Shown here piece after piece: positions 1 through 7,054 of a stretch of 10,301 nucleotides of DNA. The notes under the pieces were generated by a model. It did not search any database. It was given only the letters and a program-made list of their open reading frames with translations, and was not told the origin of the DNA. The translations under genes were made by a program, and so were the position numbers. Origin of the DNA: Planctomycetaceae bacterium (lineage in GTDB: Bacteria; Planctomycetota; Planctomycetia; Pirellulales; Pirellulaceae); NCBI GenBank assembly GCA_007129635.1, contig SKVE01000715.1:1-10301 (forward strand). The letters run 5' to 3'. How positions within the stretch are numbered: position 1 is the stretch's first letter; the number at the start of each line of letters is the position of its first letter.

Positions 1-9
1 ACGCTGCAT
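1..9 (-). CDS. Possible first codons of a further minus-strand gene, cut by the window edge
   Basis: On the minus strand an ATG at 9-7 opens the reading frame Met-Gln-Arg before the window ends. It is preceded by GGAAAGGA (complement of 20-27) with a 10-base spacer, a reasonable ribosome binding site. The position, about 107 bases after the stop of the haem protein on the same strand, would fit a following gene. Only three codons are visible, so no product can be named and the call rests on the start signal alone. Confidence 0.3.
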
Positions 10-40
10 GAGTCGGTTTTCCTTTCCAACTTACGGCGGC

Positions 41-72
41 CGGTGTTTCCTCGCTGACCCTGCGGGTTACGA
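41..72. repeat. Dispersed planctomycete-type intergenic repeat (candidate)
   Basis: The core on the plus strand, at 49-71, reads CCTCGCTGAC followed by CCTGCGGGTTACG. From memory, close variants of 'CCTCGCTGACGC...GGGTTACG' occur in many intergenic copies in Rhodopirellula-like genomes. The sequence lies just downstream of the haem protein gene. Only one copy is in the window, so repetitiveness is recalled rather than shown. Confidence 0.35.
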
Positions 73-87
73 ATCATCCGGACGATT

Positions 88-125
88 GCCTCGCCCTTAC
101 TCCAGTGCCTCGGCCTTACTCTAGG
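88..125. repeat. Imperfect 19-bp tandem duplication across a stop codon
   Basis: GCCTCGCCCTTACTCCA (88-104) is followed 19 bases on by GCCTCGGCCTTACTCTA (107-123), two differences in 17 bases. The right-hand copy contains the TAA stop (116-118) of the minus-strand haem protein, so the gene's end and first untranslated bases appear duplicated. The extra copy lies downstream of the stop and does not alter the protein. Confidence 0.6.
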
Positions 126-3115
126 GTGGGTCGAGCCAACTGACCTTGTAGTTGAGCCCGGCCACCTTCCTCTTCGTACACGCCGTAGAACAGCGAACAG
201 GAATCGAGCCAGACGACGATGCGGTGCAGTTCCTCGGGGGACAACTGCACGTCGTGATGGCCCTCTTTCAGCATCTGGTACAGCCGCGAGGCACGGGCGC
301 CGAACTCGCCGGGCGTGGTCCGGTACCACTTGGGATCCATCCAGCCGCGACCGCCGTAATCATAGAATCCAAAATCAGGGGCCAGGCTGACATAGGACTG
401 GTAGTACGTCGTCGGCCGATTCATGTGGCCGCCGCCAGGATGCGTGACCAGGCTGCTGTCCAGCGGCGGGGCCTGGTCGGCATGCTCGCGGTGACAGGCC
501 ACACAGTGCTTGTCCAAGACGGGCTGGACCAGTCGCGGATAACTGAAGGGGTGAGTACCGTCCACATCGGGCGTCAGCGGCGAAGGGGGCCTTTGCATGG
601 CCAGTGGCAACGACGTCGGGGCCGGGACCGCGTCCCGCCGCGGTTCGTGGCAGCCCAGGCACGTGGCCTGTTCTCCGGGTTGAAACTGAGTCGCCGAGCG
701 CATCGAGGTGACGGCCAGCCCTTCGGCATCCAATGCCTGGAAGTACAGCTCGCGCCGCGCCGGAACCGTGAAATAAGCGCTGCCATCACGTTCGACCGGT
801 ACCGTACCCAACACGGATCGAGCCAGATTGATGGAGTCGGTGCCTTGAGGGATCTGGATGCCCGTGTTGTGCGGTACCCGAGCCGAGGCGACCGGTAGCG
901 GCAGGATCTGGTAGACCCGCAACGCCTCGATCTGCGTCCCCTCGGGCCATGGCATCAGGCTGTGGTACACGTTCACCACGCCGACCGTCGCCTCGGCCGG
1001 CTGATCGGCCGGGACGCGTATCGATCGTTCGGCAATCAGCGGCGGGACGGGACGCGGACGTAGCGGCAGCGGGTTCTGGCTGGCGATCTCCGGATCGCGG
1101 TACAACAGTTCCCGGTTCCCGAAGCTGTCCAGCAGATACAGGCCATAACGACCTTGGGGGCCTCGGATCGCTGGCACTTCTATGGCCGCATCGTAGACGA
1201 CCAGATAGAAATCCTCGCTCAACGGCGCCGCCTGGCCGAACACCTGGGAACGGGTCGGTCCTTGACTCTCCGGAAAGGCGATCTCCGGCGTCAGCCGCCA
1301 GACGGGTGCCATCACATCGTCGTCGGGCACGTTGGGATCGAAGACGACCAGCGATCCGAACGCCTGGCCGTGGTGCGGGGCCGCCGTGGCCACGTAGCGG
1401 TGCGATCCCGGGATGGCCCGGATGTCCAACTGCATGTCGGCTCGCTCGGGCCGGAACGAGAAATTACCGTGGACGGCGCGCGGGTCGCAACCGTCGGGCG
1501 TCATCACCCAAGGATGATGAGCCACCACGCCATGCCGATCGACGTAATCCCAGCGGGTGAACATGATCATGCCGTCGTGCGCGACGCTGGGATGCCACTC
1601 GTTGGTCTCGTGGAAGCTGAGACAGCGGATGTCGCTGCCGTCGGCAGCCATGTCGAACAACGTGTACGTGGGGCACACCCGGCCGCACCGCAGGTAGCCG
1701 CCTCGACGCTCGCTGTTGAAGACGATCCGGCCGCTGGGCATCAGCACGGGATCGAAATCGTTCCAGGTGCCGTCGGTCAACTGCTCCAACTGGCTGCCAT
1801 CGATGTTCACGCGGAAGATGTGGTAACAGCGTCCCTCGTGCCAGTAGCCGCGATCCGGCGCCTCGGTGTGATGGCGGTGCGTCGGATCACCCCGATTTTC
1901 CACGTACGCGAACAGGATCTGCTGCGCGTCGTAGGACAGATGAGGCGACAGAAAAGAACCGCCCGTGTCCACACCGTGCCGAGTTCCCATGCCGTCGTAA
2001 CGCACGTCCGGCGGGGTGCTGGGGCCGCCACACAATCGCTCGCCAGCCAACCGGCCGCTTTGGACGACCGAATCGGCCAGGAGATCGCGAACCTGTGGAT
2101 CGGGCCCGAAAGCGTCCTCCAGCACGTACAATCCACCGCCCGGCGTTGCGGCGATACCGTAGTACTGATCGCACATGTGATTGTACAACGCTCGATGCCG
2201 CTTGATGAACACGATCTGGTCGAAATCCAGCAGCGGGTTGGTCAGCGCGATCTTCCGCCGCAGGTTGCAGGCCTTGGTGTACAAGGCGTAACGAGCTTGG
2301 GAATCATCGACGTCGATGGCCTTTCCCTCATCTTGCAACTTCTTCAGTTGTTCGGCCAGTTCGGAAAGGGCCGCGGCGGCTGGCGTGGTCTGCAGGGCCT
2401 CCAACAAAGCAGCCGTCCGCCGAAGCACGACATCGGCCGGATCCCTGTCTGAGGGAAAGATCAACGCATCGGGCCGGAACGCTTGATCGGCGATCTCTGC
2501 GAAATAATCCTTCCTGCGCAGATCATGCTGCAAGGCCAAGAACTGCCGACGCAGCTCGTCCGTCTCCATCGCCACCACCGCGGGTCGACCTCGGAACTCG
2601 ACGCCCGGAACCATCAACCGCAACCCGGCCACCGAGGCCCAGTTCCGACCCTGGACCTCGGACAATGCCCGTAGCCAGACGTAGCGGCCAGTGACCGGTT
2701 CGTCCAGCCGGGTCGCATTCTCGCGGTCCCGGTTGGTGAATTTGCCCGCCGCCACCGCCCGGCCAGGATCCTGAGGATCGTCGCTCACAAAGAACTCGTA
2801 ACCAGCGATCGTGCCGTTCCCGCCGCCAGGACGCGGCAGGTACGTGAAACCGGCGATCTCGTAGCGCTCGCCCAAATCGATCGACAATTCATGCGGTGGG
2901 GCCGGGTTCTCGTACTGCCAATCGGTGTGCCACATCGAATTCGGGTTCCCGTCCAACGCTCGATACGCCTCGTAGCCCGGCGCCTCGCTGTTGGCCTGAA
3001 CCGTCACCGTGACCAGCTTGTCCTCGGCCGCTCCCGGCGTAGCACCGCCAAAGAAGCATGCTCCCGCCAGATAATAAACGACCGTCATGTTCGGCAACCA
3101 ACGAATGATGCCCAT
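116..3115 (-). CDS. Exported HzsA-related dihaem protein with N-terminal discoidin domain
   Basis: This 999-residue protein resembles the planctomycete 'HzsA-related' family (similar to hydrazine synthase alpha subunit). Residues 1-30 form a signal peptide ending in GAA; AGAC at 17-20 is a weak lipobox alternative. Residues about 32-170 look like an F5/8 type C (discoidin) carbohydrate-binding domain, followed by a charged helical stretch (about 180-290). Residues about 385-600 carry WD40/PD40-like beta-propeller repeats with the pattern 'LTDG..NDFDPVLMPSGRIVF'. The C-terminal part holds two c-type haem motifs, CLGCH (819-823) and CVACH (871-875). I chose ATG 3115 over the upstream in-frame GTG at 3133 because AAGGAG (3122-3127) sits six bases before it. 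Export and covalent haem imply a periplasmic or surface redox role. No other hydrazine synthase subunit is nearby, so anammox activity is not implied. The family call is fairly secure; substrate and reaction are unknown. Confidence 0.8.
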   Translation of the reverse strand: MGIIRWLPNMTVVYYLAGACFFGGATPGAAEDKLVTVTVQANSEAPGYEAYRALDGNPNSMWHTDWQYENPAPPHELSIDLGERYEIAGFTYLPRPGGGNGTIAGYEFFVSDDPQDPGRAVAAGKFTNRDRENATRLDEPVTGRYVWLRALSEVQGRNWASVAGLRLMVPGVEFRGRPAVVAMETDELRRQFLALQHDLRRKDYFAEIADQAFRPDALIFPSDRDPADVVLRRTAALLEALQTTPAAAALSELAEQLKKLQDEGKAIDVDDSQARYALYTKACNLRRKIALTNPLLDFDQIVFIKRHRALYNHMCDQYYGIAATPGGGLYVLEDAFGPDPQVRDLLADSVVQSGRLAGERLCGGPSTPPDVRYDGMGTRHGVDTGGSFLSPHLSYDAQQILFAYVENRGDPTHRHHTEAPDRGYWHEGRCYHIFRVNIDGSQLEQLTDGTWNDFDPVLMPSGRIVFNSERRGGYLRCGRVCPTYTLFDMAADGSDIRCLSFHETNEWHPSVAHDGMIMFTRWDYVDRHGVVAHHPWVMTPDGCDPRAVHGNFSFRPERADMQLDIRAIPGSHRYVATAAPHHGQAFGSLVVFDPNVPDDDVMAPVWRLTPEIAFPESQGPTRSQVFGQAAPLSEDFYLVVYDAAIEVPAIRGPQGRYGLYLLDSFGNRELLYRDPEIASQNPLPLRPRPVPPLIAERSIRVPADQPAEATVGVVNVYHSLMPWPEGTQIEALRVYQILPLPVASARVPHNTGIQIPQGTDSINLARSVLGTVPVERDGSAYFTVPARRELYFQALDAEGLAVTSMRSATQFQPGEQATCLGCHEPRRDAVPAPTSLPLAMQRPPSPLTPDVDGTHPFSYPRLVQPVLDKHCVACHREHADQAPPLDSSLVTHPGGGHMNRPTTYYQSYVSLAPDFGFYDYGGRGWMDPKWYRTTPGEFGARASRLYQMLKEGHHDVQLSPEELHRIVVWLDSCSLFYGVYEEEGGRAQLQGQLARPTLE

Positions 3116-3121
3116 TTGTTT

Positions 3122-3127
3122 CTCCTT
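3122..3127 (-). promoter_or_regulatory. Ribosome binding site deciding the haem protein start
   Basis: The minus strand reads AAGGAG here, followed by a six-base spacer and ATG at 3115-3113. The upstream in-frame GTG at 3133 overlaps this site and would have no Shine-Dalgarno of its own, so translation starting at 3115 is preferred. Confidence 0.75.
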
Positions 3128-3157
3128 CCGCACGTAAGGCCAATCGCCACCAATCCC

Positions 3158-3185
3158 ATTTTAACCCATGGAACTCTTTTTCCAA
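3158..3185 (-). promoter_or_regulatory. Candidate sigma-70-type promoter for the haem protein gene
   Basis: On the minus strand TTGGAA (complement of 3180-3185) is followed by a 16-base spacer and TAAAAT (complement of 3158-3163). Transcription would begin near 3151, giving a leader of about 35 bases before the ATG at 3115. The match is by eye to the E. coli consensus; planctomycete promoters are often divergent, so confidence is modest. Confidence 0.45.
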
Positions 3186-3263
3186 TCCGGCACGGCCGCT
3201 TGCGGCAGAGAAAGCGATGGAGTAAGAAACAGGGTGTGGAATGGACGGATTTTTGGGGTAGGC

Positions 3264-4547
3264 ATGGGATTCGATCGGATCGCACGGGCGCTGGGGATTC
3301 AAGAGGATCAGTTGGCCCGTGCGCTTCCGTTCTTCGGAGTCTACACGCTGCTGTTCGTCGCCCTGACCATGGCGGACGCGATCGCGGTCACGCTGCTGGC
3401 CAGCCGGATCGGGGCATCGGCGTTGCCGCAATGGTATTCGTTGACGGCGATCGCCAATCTGGTGTTGATCGGCGCCTACCTGACTCGCGCCGCTCGCACC
3501 GACAGCGGCCTGGTCTTTGGTTGGATCTTGGGCACAGTGGCCACGCTGTGGATGTTGGCTTGGGCCGCCGCGCAGCTTCATGACGGGATCATCCCGCTGG
3601 GCATGCTGTTCGTCACTCGCGAAGTTGCGTTGACGATGATCTTGATGCACTTCGGCACGTTCCTGCAAGACTACTTCGTCCGCAACGAACTGAACCGGAT
3701 CCTGCCGGTCATCTATGCCGGCGGTCGTGTGGGCGGCATCCTGGGCGGCATCGTGGTGGGCTCTTTGGCGCCTCGGTGGGGAACGGTCAATCTGGTGCTG
3801 ATCACCGTAGCGCTGGTCCTGGTCGCCTGGGTGGCCGTGCAACGGATTTACCGCACCACTGCTCATCGCGACGAACCGGACGATCCACCCCTGGCATGTC
3901 CGTCATCGGGCGACCCGGCTCCCTCGCGGATGACCTCGACTCGACGGTTTCTCTACCAGGTCGGGACCGTGCCGCTGCTGGGCTGGCTGACGATCAGCAC
4001 ACTGTGCTTCGTCGGCTGCCGCTGGTTTATGGCCTATCAGTACACAGCCTACTTCGAAGTCCATTTCCAGGACGAGGCGGAACTGGCCGTGTTTCTGGGA
4101 CGATACACGCAGGTGGCGCTTGGGATTTCGCTGTTGCTTCAGCTCTTTCTGGTCAATCGGTTGGTCGGCTGGCTGGGCGTATCGACCACCCACCTGTTGT
4201 ACAGTTTAGCCATGATGGGTGGTCTGCTCGGCAACGCCCTGGCGGCCGGGTTGCCAATGGCGGTGGCCAGCCGCTTTATCGAGGCAGAATTACGATTCGG
4301 TCTACGCAATCCGGTTCACCAAATGATGGCCAATCGATTTGGACGATCGATGCGGATCCTGATCCGCGGCTGGACCCTGGGTTTGTTGATCCCGATCGGC
4401 ACGCTGATCGCCTCGGCAGCGATCGCCAGCCTGCTGAAGCTGAGCGGTGCCGCAGCCGTCGGCATCGTCGGCACGCTGCTGGGTCTGGCCTATGTGCTGG
4501 CCGCCGTTTACGTGGGTCGCGCGTACCAACAGCACCGCGAGCCGTAG
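3264..4547 (+). CDS. Twelve-helix permease, ATP/ADP-translocase-like MFS family
   Basis: The 427-residue product is an integral membrane protein with about twelve hydrophobic helices, in two blocks of six separated by a polar loop (about residues 192-225, rich in Asp, Pro and Ser). The first helices, with 'YTLLFVALTMADAIAVTLL' and then 'RIGASALPQWYSLTAIAN', resemble the nucleotide-transporter (NTT/ADP-ATP carrier) branch of the major facilitator fold that is common as unassigned permeases in planctomycetes. No HEAT-repeat or cyclic-nucleotide domain is fused to it. The substrate cannot be read from the sequence; nucleotide exchange should not be assumed. ATG 3264 is chosen because the hydrophobic part begins soon after it; a GTG at 3234 and ATG at 3168 are in-frame alternatives, and the G-rich stretch before 3264 is only a weak ribosome site. 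It is transcribed divergently from the haem protein and convergently toward the beta-helix gene. Confidence 0.75.
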   Translation: MGFDRIARALGIQEDQLARALPFFGVYTLLFVALTMADAIAVTLLASRIGASALPQWYSLTAIANLVLIGAYLTRAARTDSGLVFGWILGTVATLWMLAWAAAQLHDGIIPLGMLFVTREVALTMILMHFGTFLQDYFVRNELNRILPVIYAGGRVGGILGGIVVGSLAPRWGTVNLVLITVALVLVAWVAVQRIYRTTAHRDEPDDPPLACPSSGDPAPSRMTSTRRFLYQVGTVPLLGWLTISTLCFVGCRWFMAYQYTAYFEVHFQDEAELAVFLGRYTQVALGISLLLQLFLVNRLVGWLGVSTTHLLYSLAMMGGLLGNALAAGLPMAVASRFIEAELRFGLRNPVHQMMANRFGRSMRILIRGWTLGLLIPIGTLIASAAIASLLKLSGAAAVGIVGTLLGLAYVLAAVYVGRAYQQHREP

Positions 4548-4554
4548 GAACATG

Positions 4555-4613
4555 GTAGCAGGCACACTCCGTGTGCCGTCCGCAGGTTACGGCACACGGA
4601 GTGTGCCTACTAC
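4555..4613. repeat. Nested palindrome, REP/MITE-like, between convergent genes
   Basis: Two 25-base arms (4555-4579 and 4589-4613) are inverted copies with 24 of 25 positions paired and a nine-base loop. Each arm is itself a hairpin: GGCACAC-TCC-GTGTGCC (4561-4577) on the left and GGCACAC-GGA-GTGTGCC (4591-4607) on the right. The element can therefore form either one long stem or two small ones. It occupies most of the 82-base gap between the stops of the permease (4547) and the beta-helix gene (4630), where it could help end transcription from both sides. There is no U-tract, so a classical intrinsic terminator is not claimed. From memory, very similar 'GGCACACGGAGTGTGCC' units are frequent in planctomycete genomes. 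Confidence 0.85.
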
Positions 4614-4629
4614 TCTGGAATCGAACAAG

Positions 4630-7035
4630 TCAGTTGCTTGTCGTCAGTTGCCACGGGCCATCGGTCGCGGGCCGCTGGCCGCGGTTCGACCGCGATCGAT
4701 TCACCTCGGCCTGGACCTGCCAGTAGTAGGTTTTGCCGGGCTCGAGTTCGTCGAGTGTCATGGTATTGTCTTCCACCACTTGATCGATCACCTTGTCGAC
4801 CATCTGGTTGTCCGTCGCCACGGCGACTCGGTACACGTCGGCGTTGTGAGCCGGTTGCCACCACAACTGGACACGATCGGTCGGCAGGCCTTCCGCGCCG
4901 TCCGCGGGTCCCAGCAGCCGAAAGGCAGAGGGGCCCAGTTCCTGCCGGAAGGTGTCCTGCGTCAGGCCCATCGTATCGAACGGAATCGGCTGAAAGGCGA
5001 TCGACTCGCCCTGGGCCCCATGGACCCGATCGACCACGTCTTCGGCAACCATGCTCAGGATCGGCGAATCGGGACGCAGCGTAAAGTCCAGTTCGGCCGG
5101 GTCGACGAAGTGGTCCAGATCATCGGCAGACGCTTCGTAATTGTTCCATGACGGCGTGCCGTAGTTGAACTTGTTGGTATACGTGTCGTACAGGTACGGG
5201 TAGCGCGACCGATAGGGATCGCGGCGGATATCGACTTCCTGGGTAATCTTGGGGACGAACCCGCGCCCCGTGAAAGCGCTGGGGTCGGTATCCGAGCCGT
5301 GCATGAAGCGGATGGCCCGATCGACATGCGCCGAGTGTCCGCCCTGGATCAGTCGCGGGCTGTCGATGGCGATATTGTTGGCGATGGATGCGCCGCCCCC
5401 GCCATTGAATTTGATCACGCCGGTCGACCCGGTCCGGTAGAAGACGTTGCCGAACACGCGAGCCACGTACAGGGTATCGTCGTCGAAAAAGATGGCCTGC
5501 GTTCCGGGTCCGCCCTCATGAGGATGGAACAGGTGGTGGAAGAAATTGTAGCGGATCACGTTGCCGCAGAAGCTGGGGTTACGGCCGATGTAGATCGACC
5601 CCATGTCCGAGATGTCCTGCAGCACATGGTGCACCTCGTTCCGCTCGATCACGTGTTCGTTGCCGCTGAAGGTGATGGCCTGGTGATCGGAATCGTGCAG
5701 ATGGTTGTGCTGGATCGTGATCCCGACCCCCGCCGCACTGATCAGCGGGTGGTAATGGCCGGTCCAGCGACCGCTGCGGCGGATGTCGCAGTTGCGGACG
5801 AAATGTTCGGCGGGGACCAGTTGCTTGCGATCGCCGCCACTGACGGTCACCGCACCGGCGCCGACCTGGTAGACATCACAGCTTTGCACCCCGTGCCTGG
5901 TTCCTCCCACGATCCTGACGGCCTCCTGGCCCAGATTGCGCAAGGTGCAACCGGCCACTCGGCATCCCCGGCCGCCTTCGATCACGATCCCTTGTCCACG
6001 ACTGTTTTCCAGTACCAGCCCTTGAATCTCCAGGTAGGAAGCGTCGCGGACGCGGATCATGACATCGGTCAACAAGGAAACCTGGACCAGCGACCGATCC
6101 AGAGGGTACGGCGGCAGGAAATACAACACACCCGCTCTCCGATCCACATAGTACTCGCCGGGCACCTCGATCTCTTCCAGCAGGTTGACTGCATGGTAGA
6201 ACGTCTGGACATTGGCAGGCGAACCGGGCTGAGCCACTCCGTAGTGGGATGGCCCGTCGGTGGTAAAGGTCTCGTTTTCCAGGTCGATTTCCGCGATCCG
6301 GATGGTATCATGAGCCCAACTGACGCCCAGGATGCCCGAGATGAACAGTTCATCCGCCTCGGCCCAGCGGGCGGCGCGAGGCGTGTTGTAATGGAAGACG
6401 GCCGAACGTTCGTCCTGTTCACCCCGCCGCGGAACGCTGCCGGATTCCAGGACCTTGCCCAGCGGCACATGCCCCGTGTTAGGCCAGCGGGCGACGGTCT
6501 GGGGAACGCCGTCGACGATCAATTCCAGGGGCGGCGGAATCCCAGGCCGCCCCCAGCCTCGAGGTCCGAACGGGCCGGTGTCAGCGATGCCCAACTCGCG
6601 CAGGTCGGCGCGCACCACGCGGCCCGAAGCGGCGTCGGTCAAGCGCGCAATGATCGCCGCATCGGTTACCGGGACGAAGGTCGACGGATCAAGCACGCGA
6701 CCTCCGTCCAGGTAAACCGTTTCGCCTTCTGCAGCACGCAGCACCACGGGGGCGCCCTCACGACCCGAATCCTGCTGGCCGAAGTTCAGTGTCTGGTCGC
6801 GGAAATACCGACCCGCGCGTAAAACGATCTGCGCCCCGCCTTCCGGTTCGCCGTCCGCCGCGATCCGCTCGCGCATTGCATCCCGAGCACGCTCGATCGT
6901 CCGGAACGGGGCTTGCCGAGTTCCGGGGTTCGCGTCATCACCCTCGGTGGCCACAAACCATTCCCACCCGAACGCCGGCGATGGAGAAATCAACCCGGCG
7001 AACAGGACCAGCACAACCAACGTTCGAACCAGCAT
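4630..7035 (-). CDS. Secreted right-handed parallel beta-helix protein, GH141-like, with C-terminal Fn3-like domain
   Basis: The 801-residue product begins with a signal peptide (residues 1 to about 23, ending AFG). Next comes the typical opening of secreted beta-helix carbohydrate enzymes: 'WFVATEGDDANPGT' and 'APFRTIERARDAM' (about 26-55), then 'LRAGRYF' and 'DSGREGAPVVLRA'. An inserted domain with 'LIVDGVPQTVARWPN' and 'YYVDRRAGVLYFLPP' precedes the helix coils (about 330-560; for example 'GIVIEGGRGCRVAGCTLRN'). This order resembles glycoside hydrolase family 141 and related polysaccharide-active proteins; the exact activity cannot be assigned. Residues about 701-801 form a fibronectin-type-III-like domain ending near 'YYWQVQAEV'. 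The start has GGGAG ten bases upstream. It lies 19 bases after the Tat dehydrogenase on the same strand, so the two are probably one operon. Likely location is periplasm or cell surface. The fold call is secure; the family number is tentative. Confidence 0.8.
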   Translation of the reverse strand: MLVRTLVVLVLFAGLISPSPAFGWEWFVATEGDDANPGTRQAPFRTIERARDAMRERIAADGEPEGGAQIVLRAGRYFRDQTLNFGQQDSGREGAPVVLRAAEGETVYLDGGRVLDPSTFVPVTDAAIIARLTDAASGRVVRADLRELGIADTGPFGPRGWGRPGIPPPLELIVDGVPQTVARWPNTGHVPLGKVLESGSVPRRGEQDERSAVFHYNTPRAARWAEADELFISGILGVSWAHDTIRIAEIDLENETFTTDGPSHYGVAQPGSPANVQTFYHAVNLLEEIEVPGEYYVDRRAGVLYFLPPYPLDRSLVQVSLLTDVMIRVRDASYLEIQGLVLENSRGQGIVIEGGRGCRVAGCTLRNLGQEAVRIVGGTRHGVQSCDVYQVGAGAVTVSGGDRKQLVPAEHFVRNCDIRRSGRWTGHYHPLISAAGVGITIQHNHLHDSDHQAITFSGNEHVIERNEVHHVLQDISDMGSIYIGRNPSFCGNVIRYNFFHHLFHPHEGGPGTQAIFFDDDTLYVARVFGNVFYRTGSTGVIKFNGGGGASIANNIAIDSPRLIQGGHSAHVDRAIRFMHGSDTDPSAFTGRGFVPKITQEVDIRRDPYRSRYPYLYDTYTNKFNYGTPSWNNYEASADDLDHFVDPAELDFTLRPDSPILSMVAEDVVDRVHGAQGESIAFQPIPFDTMGLTQDTFRQELGPSAFRLLGPADGAEGLPTDRVQLWWQPAHNADVYRVAVATDNQMVDKVIDQVVEDNTMTLDELEPGKTYYWQVQAEVNRSRSNRGQRPATDGPWQLTTSN

Positions 7036-7054
7036 CTTTCAGGCTCTCCCTGCG

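Noticed and set aside
1154..2452. Plus-strand open frame of 432 codons opposite the haem protein
   Set aside because: Same shadow pattern; no domain, and the opposite strand codes for a motif-rich protein.
116..3115. Evidence for anammox metabolism from the HzsA-like protein
   Set aside because: HzsA-related proteins are common in planctomycetes without anammox, and no HzsB, HzsC or hydrazine dehydrogenase gene is in the window.
3200..3228. TTGCGG and TAAGAA, 17 bases apart, as a promoter for the permease
   Set aside because: Only three bases match in each box; too weak to annotate.
2889..3866. Minus-strand open frame of 325 codons spanning the divergent promoter region
   Set aside because: It overlaps the starts of two well-supported genes in other frames and is low in complexity (Gln, Asp, His, Arg rich).
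5299..6822. Long plus-strand open frame of 507 codons opposite the beta-helix gene
   Set aside because: It lies wholly antisense to a gene with a signal peptide and clear fold; the translation is His/Gln/Asp/Val-rich without domains, as expected for a shadow frame in GC-rich DNA.
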